A stretch of DNA of 64,000 bases from contig OX439131.1 in assembly GCA_949318235.1 (NCBI GenBank), positions 34,103,930 to 34,167,929 of the forward strand, read 5' to 3'. This DNA is from Ecdyonurus torrentis (lineage: Eukaryota > Arthropoda > Insecta > Ephemeroptera > Heptageniidae). Shown here one piece after another: positions 18,913 to 34,356 of this stretch (its first letter is position 1; each line of letters starts with the position of its first letter). Both the position numbers and the translations under genes were made by a program. A model generated the notes under the pieces. The model was not told the DNA's origin. It did no database searches and worked only from the letters and a program-made list of their open reading frames with translations.

Positions 18913-21705
18913 CATCTAAGGCTAGTTAAGGAAAGTATTATTTTAAATACAAACTTATTTTATTTGCAGACTTTAAGATTTTTTAAACAATTAATCACTT
19001 TGTATTAGCAAAAATGAAAGTCAAGTATTTATATAAATATAAAAATGTTACTTGCAAAGTTATGAAAATTTTAAATTTTGAAGCTATAACTCAATTTCTT
19101 ACCATGCAGTGATTAATTATTCATTCTCATGTAATGTTATTAACTTATATCAATACAGTACTATACATTAATAATTTGTATCCAGCACCAAAAAGTTTAA
19201 TGAGGTCAGTACATAGTTTTGAGCACTGCTATTTTATTTCAACAACATCATATTAATATTGAAATGCAATTCCTGATTATATATATCTTGATTATAAAAT
19301 AAAGCCTTATACTTATATAATGCGAGTTCTATAACTCATTGTAACTTGTAGTGAAGTTTATATGGAAAAATGCCAGACTTTTGTCGATTCTAAAGTAAAC
19401 TTTTTTAACCTTATTTAAATTCTAAGAGTTTGGGTAAAACTATTGACATGTGATATAAAACTTATTATGCGATTGGAAAAGGAAGCTGTCTAGAATATTT
19501 TATGTAAAATTTTAAATATATACATTTTATACTAAATACTGAAGATTTTATTAAATACTTCTCCAAATATTATAACAAAACTATCCCATAAGGGATGACA
19601 GAATTTTGAAACATAAGTATTAAAAACATTTTAAAAATAACGTCATAAAAAAAGTAAGTTGAAATAAAAATGTCAAAAATTTTGAACGATACGAACGATA
19701 TAGTAAAAGAGTAAAGTTTTCTTTCTTAAGTCTAAAATAGGGATATGTGACACACAAACACACAAAAAAAACATAATAAATATAGCAATAATAAATATAA
19801 TATTTCCATGTAACTCAACTTTCTAAAATTCAGTCTTATATATTGCTTGTATACATCATTTTTATTATATAAAACTAAGTTGTATCAATAACACTGCCAA
19901 AAGTATCCTAAAATCATTTATGTACTTTTGTGGATCTTGATATAGGTAAAAGCTTAAAGTAAAAAGCATCGTTTTATTTTGCATATAAATTTTCAATTTC
20001 ATACTATTTTGAATACATATATTTGAATATATACTAGATATATATTGCGTGATTCTCTATAAAAGAAACATATATGTAAAGATAATATATTATTTTATCC
20101 CATGTTAAAATATAACTGTACGAGATTCAAGGGTGAAAATTGTTGATTTAATTTTACGTTTTGATTAGTAAACAAATTAAATTTAAAGCAAAATGCAAGT
20201 TTACTCTTTAAATATATTATGTATGAATCAAAATTCAAAATTCAGCATCAGAAAAAAGAAAAAGAAGATTTGAACATCATCTGAAGCTTATCAAATAACG
20301 TCAATCGACGTAGCAGGTGATCAATCAAATTTGCTGTCATCAGCTTAACCAATTACTTAAAATCAGCAAGATAACTGATTTAATAAAAAAAATATATATT
20401 AACGTTTTATAGAAATAAAATTAATCATTATATATCTGTATAGTATTTTTGTGAATGATTTGTATTTATCTTTCACTTCACAGGAACGTCTTCTCATAAG
20501 ATAAAAATATATTAATAAATAAATATATTAATTTACGTTTCTTTTCAAGAGGAAAAAATATATATTCCATCTCTTTCATGCTTAATCAGTTTTAGCTCAA
20601 CAATATTTACATTTTATATTTCACCCTGTGACTTTTCTTTTCCCTAATATTTATACAAAACGTAATGAATAAAGTAAAGAAAAAAAAATGAAAAGTTGAT
20701 TATCTCTACGAGGGTAAAAAAAATATATTTTTTAAAACATATTACATTTTATACGCTTGAAATATTAATTAACTTCCTACAAAAAGTCACTGTAGTATAA
20801 CAACAAGCTATTTTTACTTTTTTTTTTTTTCAACAAAAAAATACGATAAAAAAGTTAATGTACTTCAAAATATTAAAGAAAAAAAAATCTTACAAATTTA
20901 ATATTTAAGGTACAATAAACAGGTATTGTTTTTTAGAAACTAACTCTGATTTATTCATTAAAAATTGAGAGTGTTGCAAAGGTAGCAATATTTGATAAAA
21001 AAAAAAAGAGAAGAAGAAGAAGTTAAGTATGAATCTGTGAAGAATCTGTATTAAGTGATATTTTTACTGTGTTCGCTCTTTGAGTTATTGATTTAGATTT
21101 TCATTTTATTGTCGTCACGTCCATGGTAGGCAGGATAGGATAGTTGGTCATTAATGGTCATAGTTGATATCATTAATCCCAATCTTTGATGTGCTATCTT
21201 TGTTTGCGTTTTTTTTTTTTTTTCTCAAACGATGAAATAAGACATTTTTAGTATTTTACATCAACAATGTTTGTTTTTTTCTATCTCTAAAGAAAAACTT
21301 AAAGCATCTTAAAAATTTATAACCAATATTTTAACAGACAATGTATATGTGTGTGTATTTTTCAAATACCTATACACACTAATATTACATATTTACATCG
21401 TTACTAAGGTCAGTGTGGCAGTCATGTTGGCATTTAAAAGACAGAAAGAGAGAGAAAAAAGAAGAAGAATATATGAGAGGTTCGAATGATAGATGTTGGA
21501 GAAACCTTTAGAATTGTAGATGAGGTTCGAGAGATGGATGATTGTGAATGTAATACTCTGAGAGATTTTCCATGCATGTCACAGACACCATATGTTCCAA
21601 AATATTCATGACATTTGAACAAAAATAACAACATTGCGGTACACATTGTCATATTCAAATGATTGAGTGATATTAAACTGAATAATTAAATTAATATGTT
21701 ACAGT

Positions 21706-21712
<7 letters not shown>

Positions 21713-21775
<63 letters not shown>
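21713..21775. repeat. (TA)n microsatellite
   Basis: TA tract followed by a short CA tail. Confidence 0.9.
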
Positions 21776-21780
<5 letters not shown>

Positions 21781-22399
21781 CACGCGTTTAATCAAATACT
21801 GATATAGAAAGCAGCCTCAAATTAAAAAAAAAACTCCTTAGTATTTTTTTATTATTATTATTTTATATAAAGTAATATAAATTTTAAATCAATTAATTAC
21901 AGTTGACTTAGGATTATTTTGAGTGGAAATAATGTGTTAAAAAAATCGTACGTATAATAATAATTATGATTTTTTTTTTTAACTTGCGTGAATTCTTATT
22001 CAACTCATCAATAGAAATCTTTAATAAGAATAATGCAAATTCGTAAAATATTGCAATAACTGATAAAATTGTTATTATAAATCATTAATTATGGTTGGTG
22101 TCTGTAATATTAAATATACATTTAAATGTAATGTAGAAATTAGTAACCAGCTGTTACATCCAATGTAATTTGTAAATCTTCAAACATATTAACATTGCAA
22201 GTAGAGTCCTTAAATTAAATAAATGTTCGCCGAAGAGAACAGCAACGGATGATATACTATTACTATATATTTTAAAATTAACTTAAAAGTATAACATTTT
22301 ACAAAACAATAATCTTATATCAAAATAATTAAATTTTAATTTAGTACATTTATATTTACAGGTATCTAAATATAATGACTATTAAGTATAATAATAAAT

Positions 22400-22409
<10 letters not shown>

Positions 22410-22488
<79 letters not shown>
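22410..22488. repeat. (TA)n microsatellite
   Basis: TA tract with one TT interruption near 22430. Confidence 0.9.
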
Positions 22489-22493
<5 letters not shown>

Positions 22494-25400
22494 CTATATT
22501 TATTAAAATTATGATAAAGATGCTGTATTTCTATATTTTAGATTTATTATTAATATATGTTTGATGATATAATTTCCTTTTTACTGTGTCACTGACTTCA
22601 TGATCTTGTTTGTATTTTATACTTCAAGGTACTGCTTTCTCTTACTGTGCTGTTGCTTTTAAAGCGATTTGCAAAGTAATATCATAATATTGTAACACCT
22701 GGTACATTTAACAAGAAGAGAGAAATAGAAAGAAAGAAAGTTAATGTCTATTAGTTTTTACTCTCATGTAATAAAATTGATGATATTATAGAACTTTGTT
22801 TCACTTTTTTTCATTTAATATTATATATATACGGTAAAGGTATTTTAAAAGTAATGCTGATAAGTTAATAATAATACATATATTTTAACACAAGAAAAGT
22901 GTTTAATGTTTCATTTTGTAAAATAATAATAACGTATTCATGGAGTGGCATGTCTTGTTAAGGAAACTTTTGGTACAGCTCGATAATGGACTTATTTTCT
23001 AACCTCTGGCCGGTCTTCTTCATTATACATATAACAAGATTATGCCAAAGACCAAACTCTTGTATAAGTTAACTTAAGTCCATCTTGTAAATTAATTTAT
23101 AGTCAAAATTTTATTATATAACTCTCAAAGTAATAAGTTTTCTCTCTTGCATTAAATAGTCTATAAAATATTAAACAAAATTGTTTTACTTCGAGTTTGA
23201 TATAAATAATTGTCAGTTGATTCGTCTTTTTTTTTTTTTTTTTTTTTTTTTAATTCAATAAAATATTTTATGAATTTCTTAAGATATTTAGACTTGCGCT
23301 TGATTTCATTCAGTTAAGATAGCAATTTCCTGTGGTTCAAACAAAGCGGACACTACTTTATTACCTATATCCGCATGTCTTCAGCAAAAGGGATTTCAAG
23401 TAAGTGAGATACAAGCAATTTTCCCCCTTGGGACATTTTACTTGTTAGATATAACTCTATAAGCGAGGCAAAGTTTCTATGTTAAGCCCTTAAAACAATA
23501 AAGGAAATATTATTTTAAACTAAATATCTTAGTTTTTTTTTTAACGGATACATTGAAAATGACAATGAGAAAAAATGCAAATGAAAACTTTAAAACATTT
23601 CAATTTTCTTAACTTTTATAGCTTTTTTTTAAATAAAAATTCATGCAACATAACAAAAAAAGTTCAATATATTATTTTATTTTTTTAAGATCAGAAACTT
23701 TATTTTGGCAGTATAACTATCGCTTGTTGTTTATTTTAATATAATTTTCTTTTAACTTGCGAAGCATGTGTATCATTATAGTAATATTAGTAATAAATTA
23801 ATTTTGAAAAGGTAAACTTCAGAAAAATTTCTTAAAAAATTTGATTATTTATATTTAAAATATCTGGAGTTAATTTAAAGTAGCTTTCACACTGGACGCA
23901 AGATTCCTAAATGACAAAATTTTCATTGTCACAACAATGAAAACATCTGAACTTTCAATACAAATGATAAATCAATCTATTAAGTTATTAAATATTTTTT
24001 AACTAATTAAAAATGAATTATGTATTCAGTTTTAAAAATGAAAGTGGCTTTTTATTAATTTCTATTATTTTATTTACTTTTAGTATTATTATTGACATTA
24101 TTTTGTTATCCACAACTTTTATGTAAAAAAATGTTTAACGTAGAACGTGACTTACGTGACCGATTTGAACCGGAAAGCGTTAAAAGAAGAACTATGTATA
24201 TTTTCACAATAATTTTTTGTACATTATTTAATTTATTTCCAACAAAACAAACACTATAATCACCCAATAAAATCAAACAAATTTAAAATACATTATTTTG
24301 ATCCTAAAACAGTTTTAATAATATTTTTAATTTTAAAAAAGTTTCTAATTTCACTAAAATTTGCCACTAACATTTGAAATTTCACATTTACATGTTATCT
24401 TTAAAGTGGAATAACTTAAATATTTGATCGTGTTTTCAAATGTTTGACGTAACTAAACATTTAAGTTTAAGTACCATTTCTTCTTTACTTTATGTTAATA
24501 TTATTATTTGCAACTGTCTAGTTTGCGAGATATCAGTCGGTCACCTACCCTCTTAATTGCGTAACACAATTAAAATTGTGAATTGTGCGGGAAACACCGT
24601 GCGAATATACCTCTGTAATAAAAAAAAACTACAATAAAAACTTAATCAAGAATTTAAAAGTATTTCGTAAGCAATCATAATAACTGATGAAATTTTATAT
24701 AATGTCGTTAAGTTATGGAACATTTTTAAATTAAAGCCGACTTTTTGAGTCATTCTTTGATTTATGAGTTTTGTTTAACTACAGACTTGAACTCATTTTA
24801 TGTAGCGCGTTGCCGTGTCATAAAGACAGAACTTTTAACTTGTTATAAAATATCAAATTATCTTTTGATTAAAAATTTCTTTATTTTAAAGGCACTAAAA
24901 AATAAAATAAGATGTTTGTGAGACTAAATAATAAATCATTATATAAAACTAAGAATAAGAATATCAAAACATTTTGAAAAGCACATTTTTACGATGAATA
25001 CAGAAAATATAAGATGTCATTTTTTAGCAATTTAATATTTTTGTGCCTTGAAATTAGAAGATGCTCAATAAATAATATCTCAATAATTAAGAAATAATTA
25101 TAAACAAATTAAAAAAAAAATCTAAACTTACTTCCTTAAAGAAATGATACATAATAACTTTGACATGGCGTAGGTCACATGCAAGAAAAGTGATTAATTG
25201 GCTGTTAGCGCTGATCCGTCTCACGATAACGCTGACAACAAGAAAAGGAAAGTTACTGCGTGAATTTTAATGACTTTGACGTTAAGCGAACGTCTTGATC
25301 ACCCTTCAATTCACGTTCAAAGAGTATAAGAGTATAGTGGTGATAACGAAACTACATTTTCCTTTATATACGAGGATTTTGAAGCGTGGTGAAGACGTTC

Positions 25401-27308
25401 ACTCAATGCTTAGGTTATTGAGATTCACACAGTAACCTCTCTCTCTCTTTATCTCTCTCTCTCTCAATTTCTCTTTCTCTTTCTCTCTCTTTCCTCACTA
25501 TTCCATAAGCTTCAAATGAAGAAGTATCTGCATAAGTGGCACGTGTCATTTAATGTCATGTTTTTTTCAGAAAAGTCCTTAGATGTTAAAAAAATATATT
25601 TAAAAAAGTAAAACACAGATAGCAAATTATTGCATAAAATATTATATACAGTATAATAGCGAAATTCCTACAAAGTCATTTTGTTAAACGACTTAAACCT
25701 GAACGATTAAACCTAAAAAGTGATCATTATTTGACTATAATATTAAATATATGTTTATATTCAAATATTATATGATTTTAATAATTTTTATAGTTGTGGT
25801 ATGTAGGGTAATTAAAATAATGTTTGACATGTGTTTTGAAGATGAATAAATGATTGAATTGAATTTAAACAAAAGAAAATAACACTAAATTAATATCTAA
25901 TTAGATTAGATATAATTAGCTATGATTTGCATGATTCTATTATAAATGTTCCAATTATTTTATTTCTATTTATATCTTTGAATTGATTGACCGAGAATTT
26001 ATTTCAATTTATACGTGGATTTAATATTAACAAAAATTTATTTAAAAAATATTTTAAATAGACTTTTATGAAGATAAAATTATAATAAGTTGTGTTGTAT
26101 TAAAGGTAAAACAAGAATATTGTTAGCTGCCAAGAGAAATAAAAGACAATGATGTAAGGTTACTATAGTGTACTGAAAGCTTAGTAGAAATTTGGTGGAT
26201 TTTTGCCAAGTTTCAAAATAACCAGAGCAGGAGATGCAAAGAGAAAAGAGAAGAAAAATAGACTTCCTTTCGATAGCGTGCCACTCAATCAATATGATTC
26301 TTTCTTTTTTTTTTCTCTCTCTCTCTCTCTCTCCTTTCACTCACTCTTCATGTGTATTGATTACTTAAAAAAAAATACACAACGAGGCCGCACTTCAATA
26401 ATTCTGAGCCAATAAGGAAATTTATTATCACGTCATCTCTCTATGTAATCATGCCATGATCCATTGCAGCACATACAAACTAGCAAAATAATAACAAAAA
26501 GATGTAGACACAGATTTAAATTAATGTTCTCTATCTTTATAATATACAATAATAATGATAACATGTTATGGTATGTGTATTAAAAATTATTATATCACGT
26601 TATACATTATGCATATAAAAATATTTACTCTAAAAGTAAATTAACTCTGCCAACATAGCCAACAATAATAACAGAAAAAGTTTAAAAAAGATAGCAGTCC
26701 ATCAAAAATGTTGAATTTTAAATACTTATTATTGTTGTCTTTTCTACTTTTCTTTTGCTGTTTTTATGCTAAACGATAAAATATAAATTTTATATATTTT
26801 TAAATACTAGAAACAGTTAAATAATAATGTATATTATGTATTAACTATTTACTTTGAAGTTATATAAAAAATTTAATATAACAAGGGTTATTTTTATCAA
26901 ATTATGTATAGTATAGTAAAAGAGGGCCCAAACAAAAAGACAAACAATGCTTAGCTTAGGTTAAATATTTTTTTAGATCAAAACTATAAAAAAAAATGCA
27001 CAAAGCCGTTGCTGTCGCAGCAAAAACAAAGAACAAAGAATGTTTATGACAGAAAAATGAATAAATTGAGCGGGGAGGGAAAGGCAGGGAGAAAAGTGAC
27101 ATGAGAGACACGACTAGAATAAAAGGAAAGTCACCCGTTCTATCACATGAAAATATATATTTATACACCAAGATAAAATGTGTAACCGCATAAAAATATA
27201 CGTATACATTTTATACACGTACTGTACCACAAAAAAAACATTTGGGAAAAAAAGTGTATACGCATTATATTAAAAGAATTTAAAATTGTCCAATTGTAAT
27301 ACCATGTT

Positions 27309-27312
<4 letters not shown>

Positions 27313-27356
<44 letters not shown>
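27313..27356. repeat. Poly-A tract
   Basis: About 43 consecutive A. No retroposon body is recognisable beside it. Confidence 0.9.
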
Positions 27357-27357
<1 letters not shown>

Positions 27358-29099
27358 GCAATGGAAAAGTGTCATTACAAAATCCACTAACATTAATTTG
27401 TTTTTTTTTTTTAAATATAAGCCTGGCCTGATGTGATTGGTAAAGTTACGGGACAGTTGAGAATCCAACACAAGTTCGTAATTAATCTGGTAACAGTTCA
27501 CTGACAAGTGTCAAATAGGCTTATTATTATAGGCATGGATTTACATTGGAAATGTATCCACGTAATCTCATACACACCGTATTAGTATCGGCATTATAAC
27601 TTCTATGGACCGATTTGATTATCAATCTAAAATTATATTTAATATATATATTACATATATATACTGTATATATTTATATAACATTTAAAGTGGTTTCAAA
27701 CAATGAGGATTTTTTTTATATATTGAAAAAAAGGGATTTAATTGTGTTTATTTTGTTGCGTACAATTTCTTAGTCCATCATTTCAGGATCTTGTTATTAT
27801 AATAAATATATATTGGGGATCAGACTTTTAGTACAAAGAATCCTACGTAAAATTAGACTTTTATACACTAATATGATTACATTAAATCCAACGCATTGCC
27901 GTGTATCTTCATTCAAAGAGACATGTATTATAACTGCTTTTTATTTTTTATATATAACACGTTTTTTTTTTTAGTAGTACAAACGAAACTTTTTACGGCA
28001 CAAACCAGCACAAACGTAACACAAACAACACACCAAAATTTATTTAAAAAAATTTGGGGATGGGGGATAACTTGACGTTCATGTTTTTTAATACTCTGCG
28101 GTTTTCACACATTTTTATATCATATCACATTTACTTAAAAATAGTCATATTTAATCAACCTATACAAATACAGTTTCACATAGATAGTTATTAGTATGTG
28201 TGACTTTGCTGTACTATTTCCACTCATTCTCTTCTCTCAGATTTTTGTCCAATCTGACTGGATGGTTATCTCTATAACGCTTCTCTTTTACTAAACCCTT
28301 CTCTCATTCTCTCACTATCAATAAAAACATGACAGCAGAGTATAGCTTCTGAAAATGACATGTTTGTAAAACGTCAAAATTTTGCCAGACTTATGTCCAT
28401 GTGAGAGAAAACTTTACATTCATATGATGCTCTTTTTTTATGTATATCTTGATGTCATTTAAAGTAAATTTTACACGCTAAAAAATAAACATTTCTGTTG
28501 CTTTGTTTTCAAAGTTAAGAATTTTTTTTTATTCATATTATAATGACTGTTATTATGCTTCTAGGTTATTTATAGAGTCACTTCAAACGTCAATGAAGTC
28601 TGCATATTGAATTATATATATACATTAAGTGTACACTCGAACTTTTTTTTTTATTTCAAGTGATGCTTCAACTTATGTGCATTGTAAGCTATAAATTATG
28701 CTTTATTTATAGCAATTATCTGCAGTTTTACAAGTAAGCAAGTAAATGCAGCAATTGTTTAAGGAAATAATTTACTTCAAATACAATGCAAAATTGCACT
28801 TTAGACTAGTGTTTGAGATGGCAATTATTTAGAAATAAAAATGCATATATATATATTGAGATTACAAAAAGTACAATTATGGTGTATTCATTCTATATAT
28901 TCACACAGACACAGAGTTCGTGAAATGCAATGTTACTGCTAAGTGCTAACTGGTTGCGCATGTATATTTTACGTATATGAGAGTAGAGTATTGTTCAAAA
29001 GTTTAACATTTTGTTCTTGATTATAAATGAGTTGTATATTGTATAAAATATGAGTAATAGTTAAGTGAAAGAGCATTATCAAGCGTTAAACCTCACCCT

Positions 29100-29121
29100 G
29101 CAAAAAAATGTATAATATACT

Positions 29122-29205
<84 letters not shown>

Positions 29206-29229
29206 AGTATATTATACATTTTTTTGCAT
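29100..29229. repeat. Palindrome with a (TA)n core
   Basis: The arm ending ...ATGTATAATATACTATACAT on the left is repeated in inverted orientation on the right, including the outer TGCAAAAAAA/TTTTTTTGCA. The two arms of about 30 bp flank a TA tract at about 29130-29195, so the whole 130 bp can fold on itself. A second TA tract (29233-29271) follows immediately. Confidence 0.85.
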
Positions 29230-29278
<49 letters not shown>

Positions 29279-31068
29279 TATAGACCGGTTGCACTCATAT
29301 TTAAGAGCCGCCATTTTGCTGGTCAGGAATACATAGGCCAGCATAGGAAAAATGTCATTTTTATTTTTTTTAATAGCAAAAGAAGGCTTAAACCTCTATC
29401 AAAGACTTATTTCTTATTTCTAATAAGCTCGAAGAATATGAGAAAAATTTGATCAGTTAAAATAAACTCTTTTTACGAGAAAAATTAGGAGAAATGATGT
29501 TTCCCCTATGCTGGACAATGCATTAGGCAACCACAAACATGGCGACAAAGCGCAAGGATGTGAAAGGGGTCTATATACTGTATATATATTTGTGTGCGTG
29601 TATGTGTGTCTTTTGTATACATACATTTTTTATATACTGTATAAACTGTAAACAATACTGTAAGAAAGTCTGGGGCAAAGTGTGCCACTTTCATCAGTAT
29701 CCTTGTTTCACAAATATCAGCTGAAAATTTGTGCATAAAAAAATATATATTTTTACTCCGGAACGTACTTTATTTATTTTTTTTATTATTTATTTATTTT
29801 GTATTTGTAAGGGAAAAGTATAAGCATCAAAGAAAACAAATCATCGTCGCCGTTGGCATATATATCATGTATATTGCTTAACAAGCTACATTTTTCTAGG
29901 CAAATTTATTTCTCAGCTGAAGAGATTCCCCAAATTTATTTCTCTGTATAAGCTTTTTTAAATATTATATTTAGTCATACAGGTCTAACCTATTAATTAA
30001 AAAATATATAGAATTTGCGTTTAGTGGCATTGCCCAGTTCTCCCCTATATTTTTTTCCTCTTTTGTTCAACAGTGCCAATTAAAATCTTTACAAGCTGAT
30101 AACAGAGAAGTATCGTTATTTTTATTACCATCCAATAGCTTGCAGCTACATAGAAAATTAAACATTATATATTATATATATAACGAGAAAAAAAACATCA
30201 TTTTATGTTTTTATATTACAGCGTTATGCAGAATCCCGCATTTTTTCATCGCTTTATATTTTATATTATTAAATATTAAACAACTTAAATATAAAAACTA
30301 TACAGCTTTGTCTGATTGCTTATATTTGTCTTATTATTGAAATGCTGCAGAATTTTTTTTCTCTCATTATGAATTTTCATGTTTTTTAAAAACCATTTTT
30401 CTCTCTATTTTGTTTCAAATAGGCGTCCAAAAATGAACTGATAAGAAAATTACGATGCTTGTCTTATCACACGACGGGGAATAATAAATAAATTTCTGCA
30501 AACAAAAATATTAGATACTTTGGATTGTTTCCAAGTTATGATAATCAAATCACAGCCACGTAATTTAATATAAAATAGCATTGATATAGCTTTAAAAATT
30601 AACTATCTTTTTATTTAATCGATATAATATTTAGTATTGTGTATTTTTTTTTTATTTCAGAACGTAATATCTATTGTTTATTAAGTGTATTATATTATTT
30701 ACATAGAATTTGGACGCAATGCCTGCTCTAAAATAACAATCAAGCTATAATAGTTCATTAGCTATAATAGTTCAAACTAAAAAAGAGTTTAAAAAAAACA
30801 ACTTGTTATTTACTGTATTAAAATAAAACGAGACATAGTAAATAAAAGAAACATGGACGTTTAAAGTGGTAAAATACTCAGACAATGGGACGTTGCTGTC
30901 CAGTAAATAAACATCTATGTATTATACATACAAGCTAAACTCTCTATTTATAACTATATTTTCAAGCGTCATAGTATAGTTTTGTAGTTCATTTCACTAA
31001 TTCCATTTCATAGTTTGAATGCTAATTCAGTAAAATTTACTGTTTAAATTAAAACTCGTTGAGGATGA

Positions 31069-31072
<4 letters not shown>

Positions 31073-31150
<78 letters not shown>

Positions 31151-31151
31151 G
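31073..31151. repeat. (GA)n tract ending in poly-G
   Basis: About 34 GA units running directly into about ten G. Confidence 0.95.
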
Positions 31152-31719
31152 AGGGGTAAAGCAAAAAATAATATACTCTAATTCATGAATATGACGTTTA
31201 AACATTTCTCTCGTGTATGAACATTGAACAATGTATATATTTTGCTTTAAAGTCAGATAATTTTATTTTAGAAACATCCATAAATGTAATATCAGATATC
31301 CCACGAATAATGTTATCAAAAAATTTATTGCTTCATTTTTGAAAGATTAAAATAGCTTTGATGAATTGTTAATTTAATTTAATGATATTATCCTTTTTGT
31401 TCTTTTCTTGTAATTAATCATTTAAAAATACAATTATTATTTATTTTAACTCTATACATACTCATCATTAATTTAATATAATACTGTATTATCCAAGTAT
31501 ATAAATGCGACAAAAATTGTAGGAATCCAATAAATTTTATAGAAAAGAAATGTACTTATTATATCAATCGAAATATCCTAAAAAATTAAAAATCTTTGAA
31601 AAATCTTTAAAAAGTTACACAATTAAATACATTCAAAATTCTTTCATGATATCTCGTTCGTATGTTATTGCTGCTTTTTTCTAAACAAATTTGTTTACTC
31701 TATACAGTATAGTTATAAT

Positions 31720-31942
31720 TAGAGACCGGATTTTTAGATGAAAATGACGGCTGCGCCTGCAAAAATAGTAACTTATTTACCTGCATCACAACCTACTGTG
31801 AGTTTACATAAATATATTATTTCTAAAATTTTAGCAGTCAAGTGGAAATTTTTTATAAACACACAGTAGATTGTGAAGCAAAAAGCCTAACTATCAAACT
31901 TGCAGGTGTAATCGTAATTTTTACCAAAAAACCCAGTCTCTA
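31720..31942. mobile_element. hAT-type MITE with intact 8-bp target duplication
   Basis: A 223-bp non-coding element. The left end TAGAGACCGGATTTTT matches, inverted, the right end AAAACCCAGTCTCTA, and homology between the arms continues inward imperfectly for about 90 bp. The 8-mer GTTATAAT flanks it directly on both sides (31712-31719 and 31943-31950). An 8-bp duplication plus termini fitting the hAT pattern YARNG (TAGAG) points to the hAT superfamily. No transposase remains, so it was mobilised in trans. Confidence 0.8.
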
Positions 31943-34315
31943 GTTATAATATAGATCAATTATAGGTGTTTCTATTGCAAAATCGATCACGTTTATTTAA
32001 AATAATATTGATAATATAAAAATTCGGTACATTTTTTATTTTTTTTTTATTTACTTAAATTTTATTATAGATAAAATAAAGGATTGAGGGCAAGTAAATT
32101 CTTAATGTTTAACTGCATTTCTACCTTAACATATATTAATGTACCAGATAAGCTTTGAAGCTAACTCACCGTAAATTGTCGTTGGATTAAAGCCAAACTT
32201 ATAATTTCAGATGCTTTTAACCTATTTCAGAACAGATTGAATTAAAAAAAAAATCTGGCAAACAAATTTGCATTTTTGCATTATGAGTTAAAAGTAGCGT
32301 GCTTTCGATTTTATTAGATAATTTTCATATAAAATTCAATAGCAAGTGTAAAAAAAATTATTATTAGCATCTACATGCAAAATCTTAAGTCTTTAAAAAT
32401 ACCCATAAAACATTCTTAATAATAGTAAAAAGATTATTTAAGTATGTGCTTTCAAATTTATTTAAATTTACCGAATTCATAAATAAATTTATGCCTTTAC
32501 TTTCATATCATCATTATATTATAAAAATTTAACTTCTTAACAATTTTAATATCTTAAAAAAAAAAAAGATTAATTTCATACTTGAGATAATGCTAACGTA
32601 GCTCCTTTTTTACGCACATAAAAAAATGCTATAAAATTTGATAAAAAGCAAAGTTTTATTTTAGAGGCTGCGTTGATGCATGTGAATTTGGCAAACACGT
32701 GTAAAGAATCACAAAGTAACATTCAATGTCCCCAGATACCACATTGAAATTTCGTGATAACTTATTATGACATACACACAGTTTCAAATACAGACTAGAA
32801 TACAAAATCACTTATTATATAGTTATCGTATTAGCTAAGTTTAATGTTAAAATGTCTTCAATTGTAATTAGTAAAATTAATACATTGTATTTATATTAAA
32901 AGTTATCATTAAAAGCTTAATATAAATAGATTGTGCTACGTATTATATTTTAATTATATTATGCACTTCATTACACTATATATATTCATATAATTATCTC
33001 TTAATAAACGTTTTTTTTTTTTCATTACCACATAAAATTGTAATTGTAATTTAATATAATTACAAGCGAGATATAACTTTAATGACCTTCTAATAATTTT
33101 CCAGTCATATTAATGTAATTTTAATATTGCAGCACAAAATAATTTAAAATAGAATAAGATTATCTCCTTTGCTAATTAAACCAAATTTTTATCTATATTT
33201 TTACTTAGAAAATTACATTGACTTAACAAATGCGTACTCTGCGTTGCAATATTGTTTTGGAAATGATAAGCTAATTAAAAATTATATGTATAGTTATTTA
33301 TACATATAATGTTGTGTAAGTTTTATTAATGACATGATAGTAATAATTCTTTGATATAGTTATTCTTTTCTCGGGTTTCGATAAAATATTTGTTTTCGAC
33401 AAATTTAAAAGTTTCATTGATATTGGAAATCTTTATAAACTTTATACACCTAGACATTGGATACAAAGGATCAAAAAAGATAATATTATGCGAGTTTATT
33501 TACCTATATGTGCACAGAACAAATAAGCAGTGACTCACGGGAAATCATCGTACGTCACCCAATAAGAAACTCACTTTCACTTCATTATCTCACAGTGACA
33601 CTTAATTTACTAAAGTCTACAGAGACCATGAATAAAACTAGCAATGAAACTCTGTATTAAAATTAAAAGTATTTTATTATTACGTAGGGAATTATGAAAA
33701 GCATAAAGCTCATTTATATACTTGCTGATATTAAAGAAATAATAATATGTATTGTATAAAAAAAATAATCTAAAAACAAACAATATTTACATAATACGTT
33801 TTTTTTTTTTTTTCGTAAATATAAATATATGAAACTTTCTTTAGACTTTACAGCTACTACATAATATACTTTTTTCTTGTATTTTATAAATTTGTAAATA
33901 AAAGTAACAATAAGTTAGTGCAACATTTTATTTTTTTGCGATGTTTTCTACTTTGAACTAAATTTTTTTCCACAATGTTTGAACGTACAATGCTGTTCTG
34001 TACGTTATATTATATCGCTGTATTATAACAAGTTTTATTCCCACACTGCGTTGCTGTCAATGTTGGATTGTATACAATACAGTACAAGTCATACACACTC
34101 ACAAACAACAACTTTTGCTACGTGTTTGTGTTATGTTATGTATGAATATATGTATAAAAAAATATATATATATGATAAAAATTTATTTTTGTCCTACCTT
34201 CTATAAGACACTGGGCTTATTCACTCGCTGCTTGATTTGACGATAGAATAACACACAAACATCAATTGTCACTTAGATACTGTATAAGTTATTAAAAACA
34301 CTCAGTGCACAGTTT

Positions 34316-34356
<41 letters not shown>

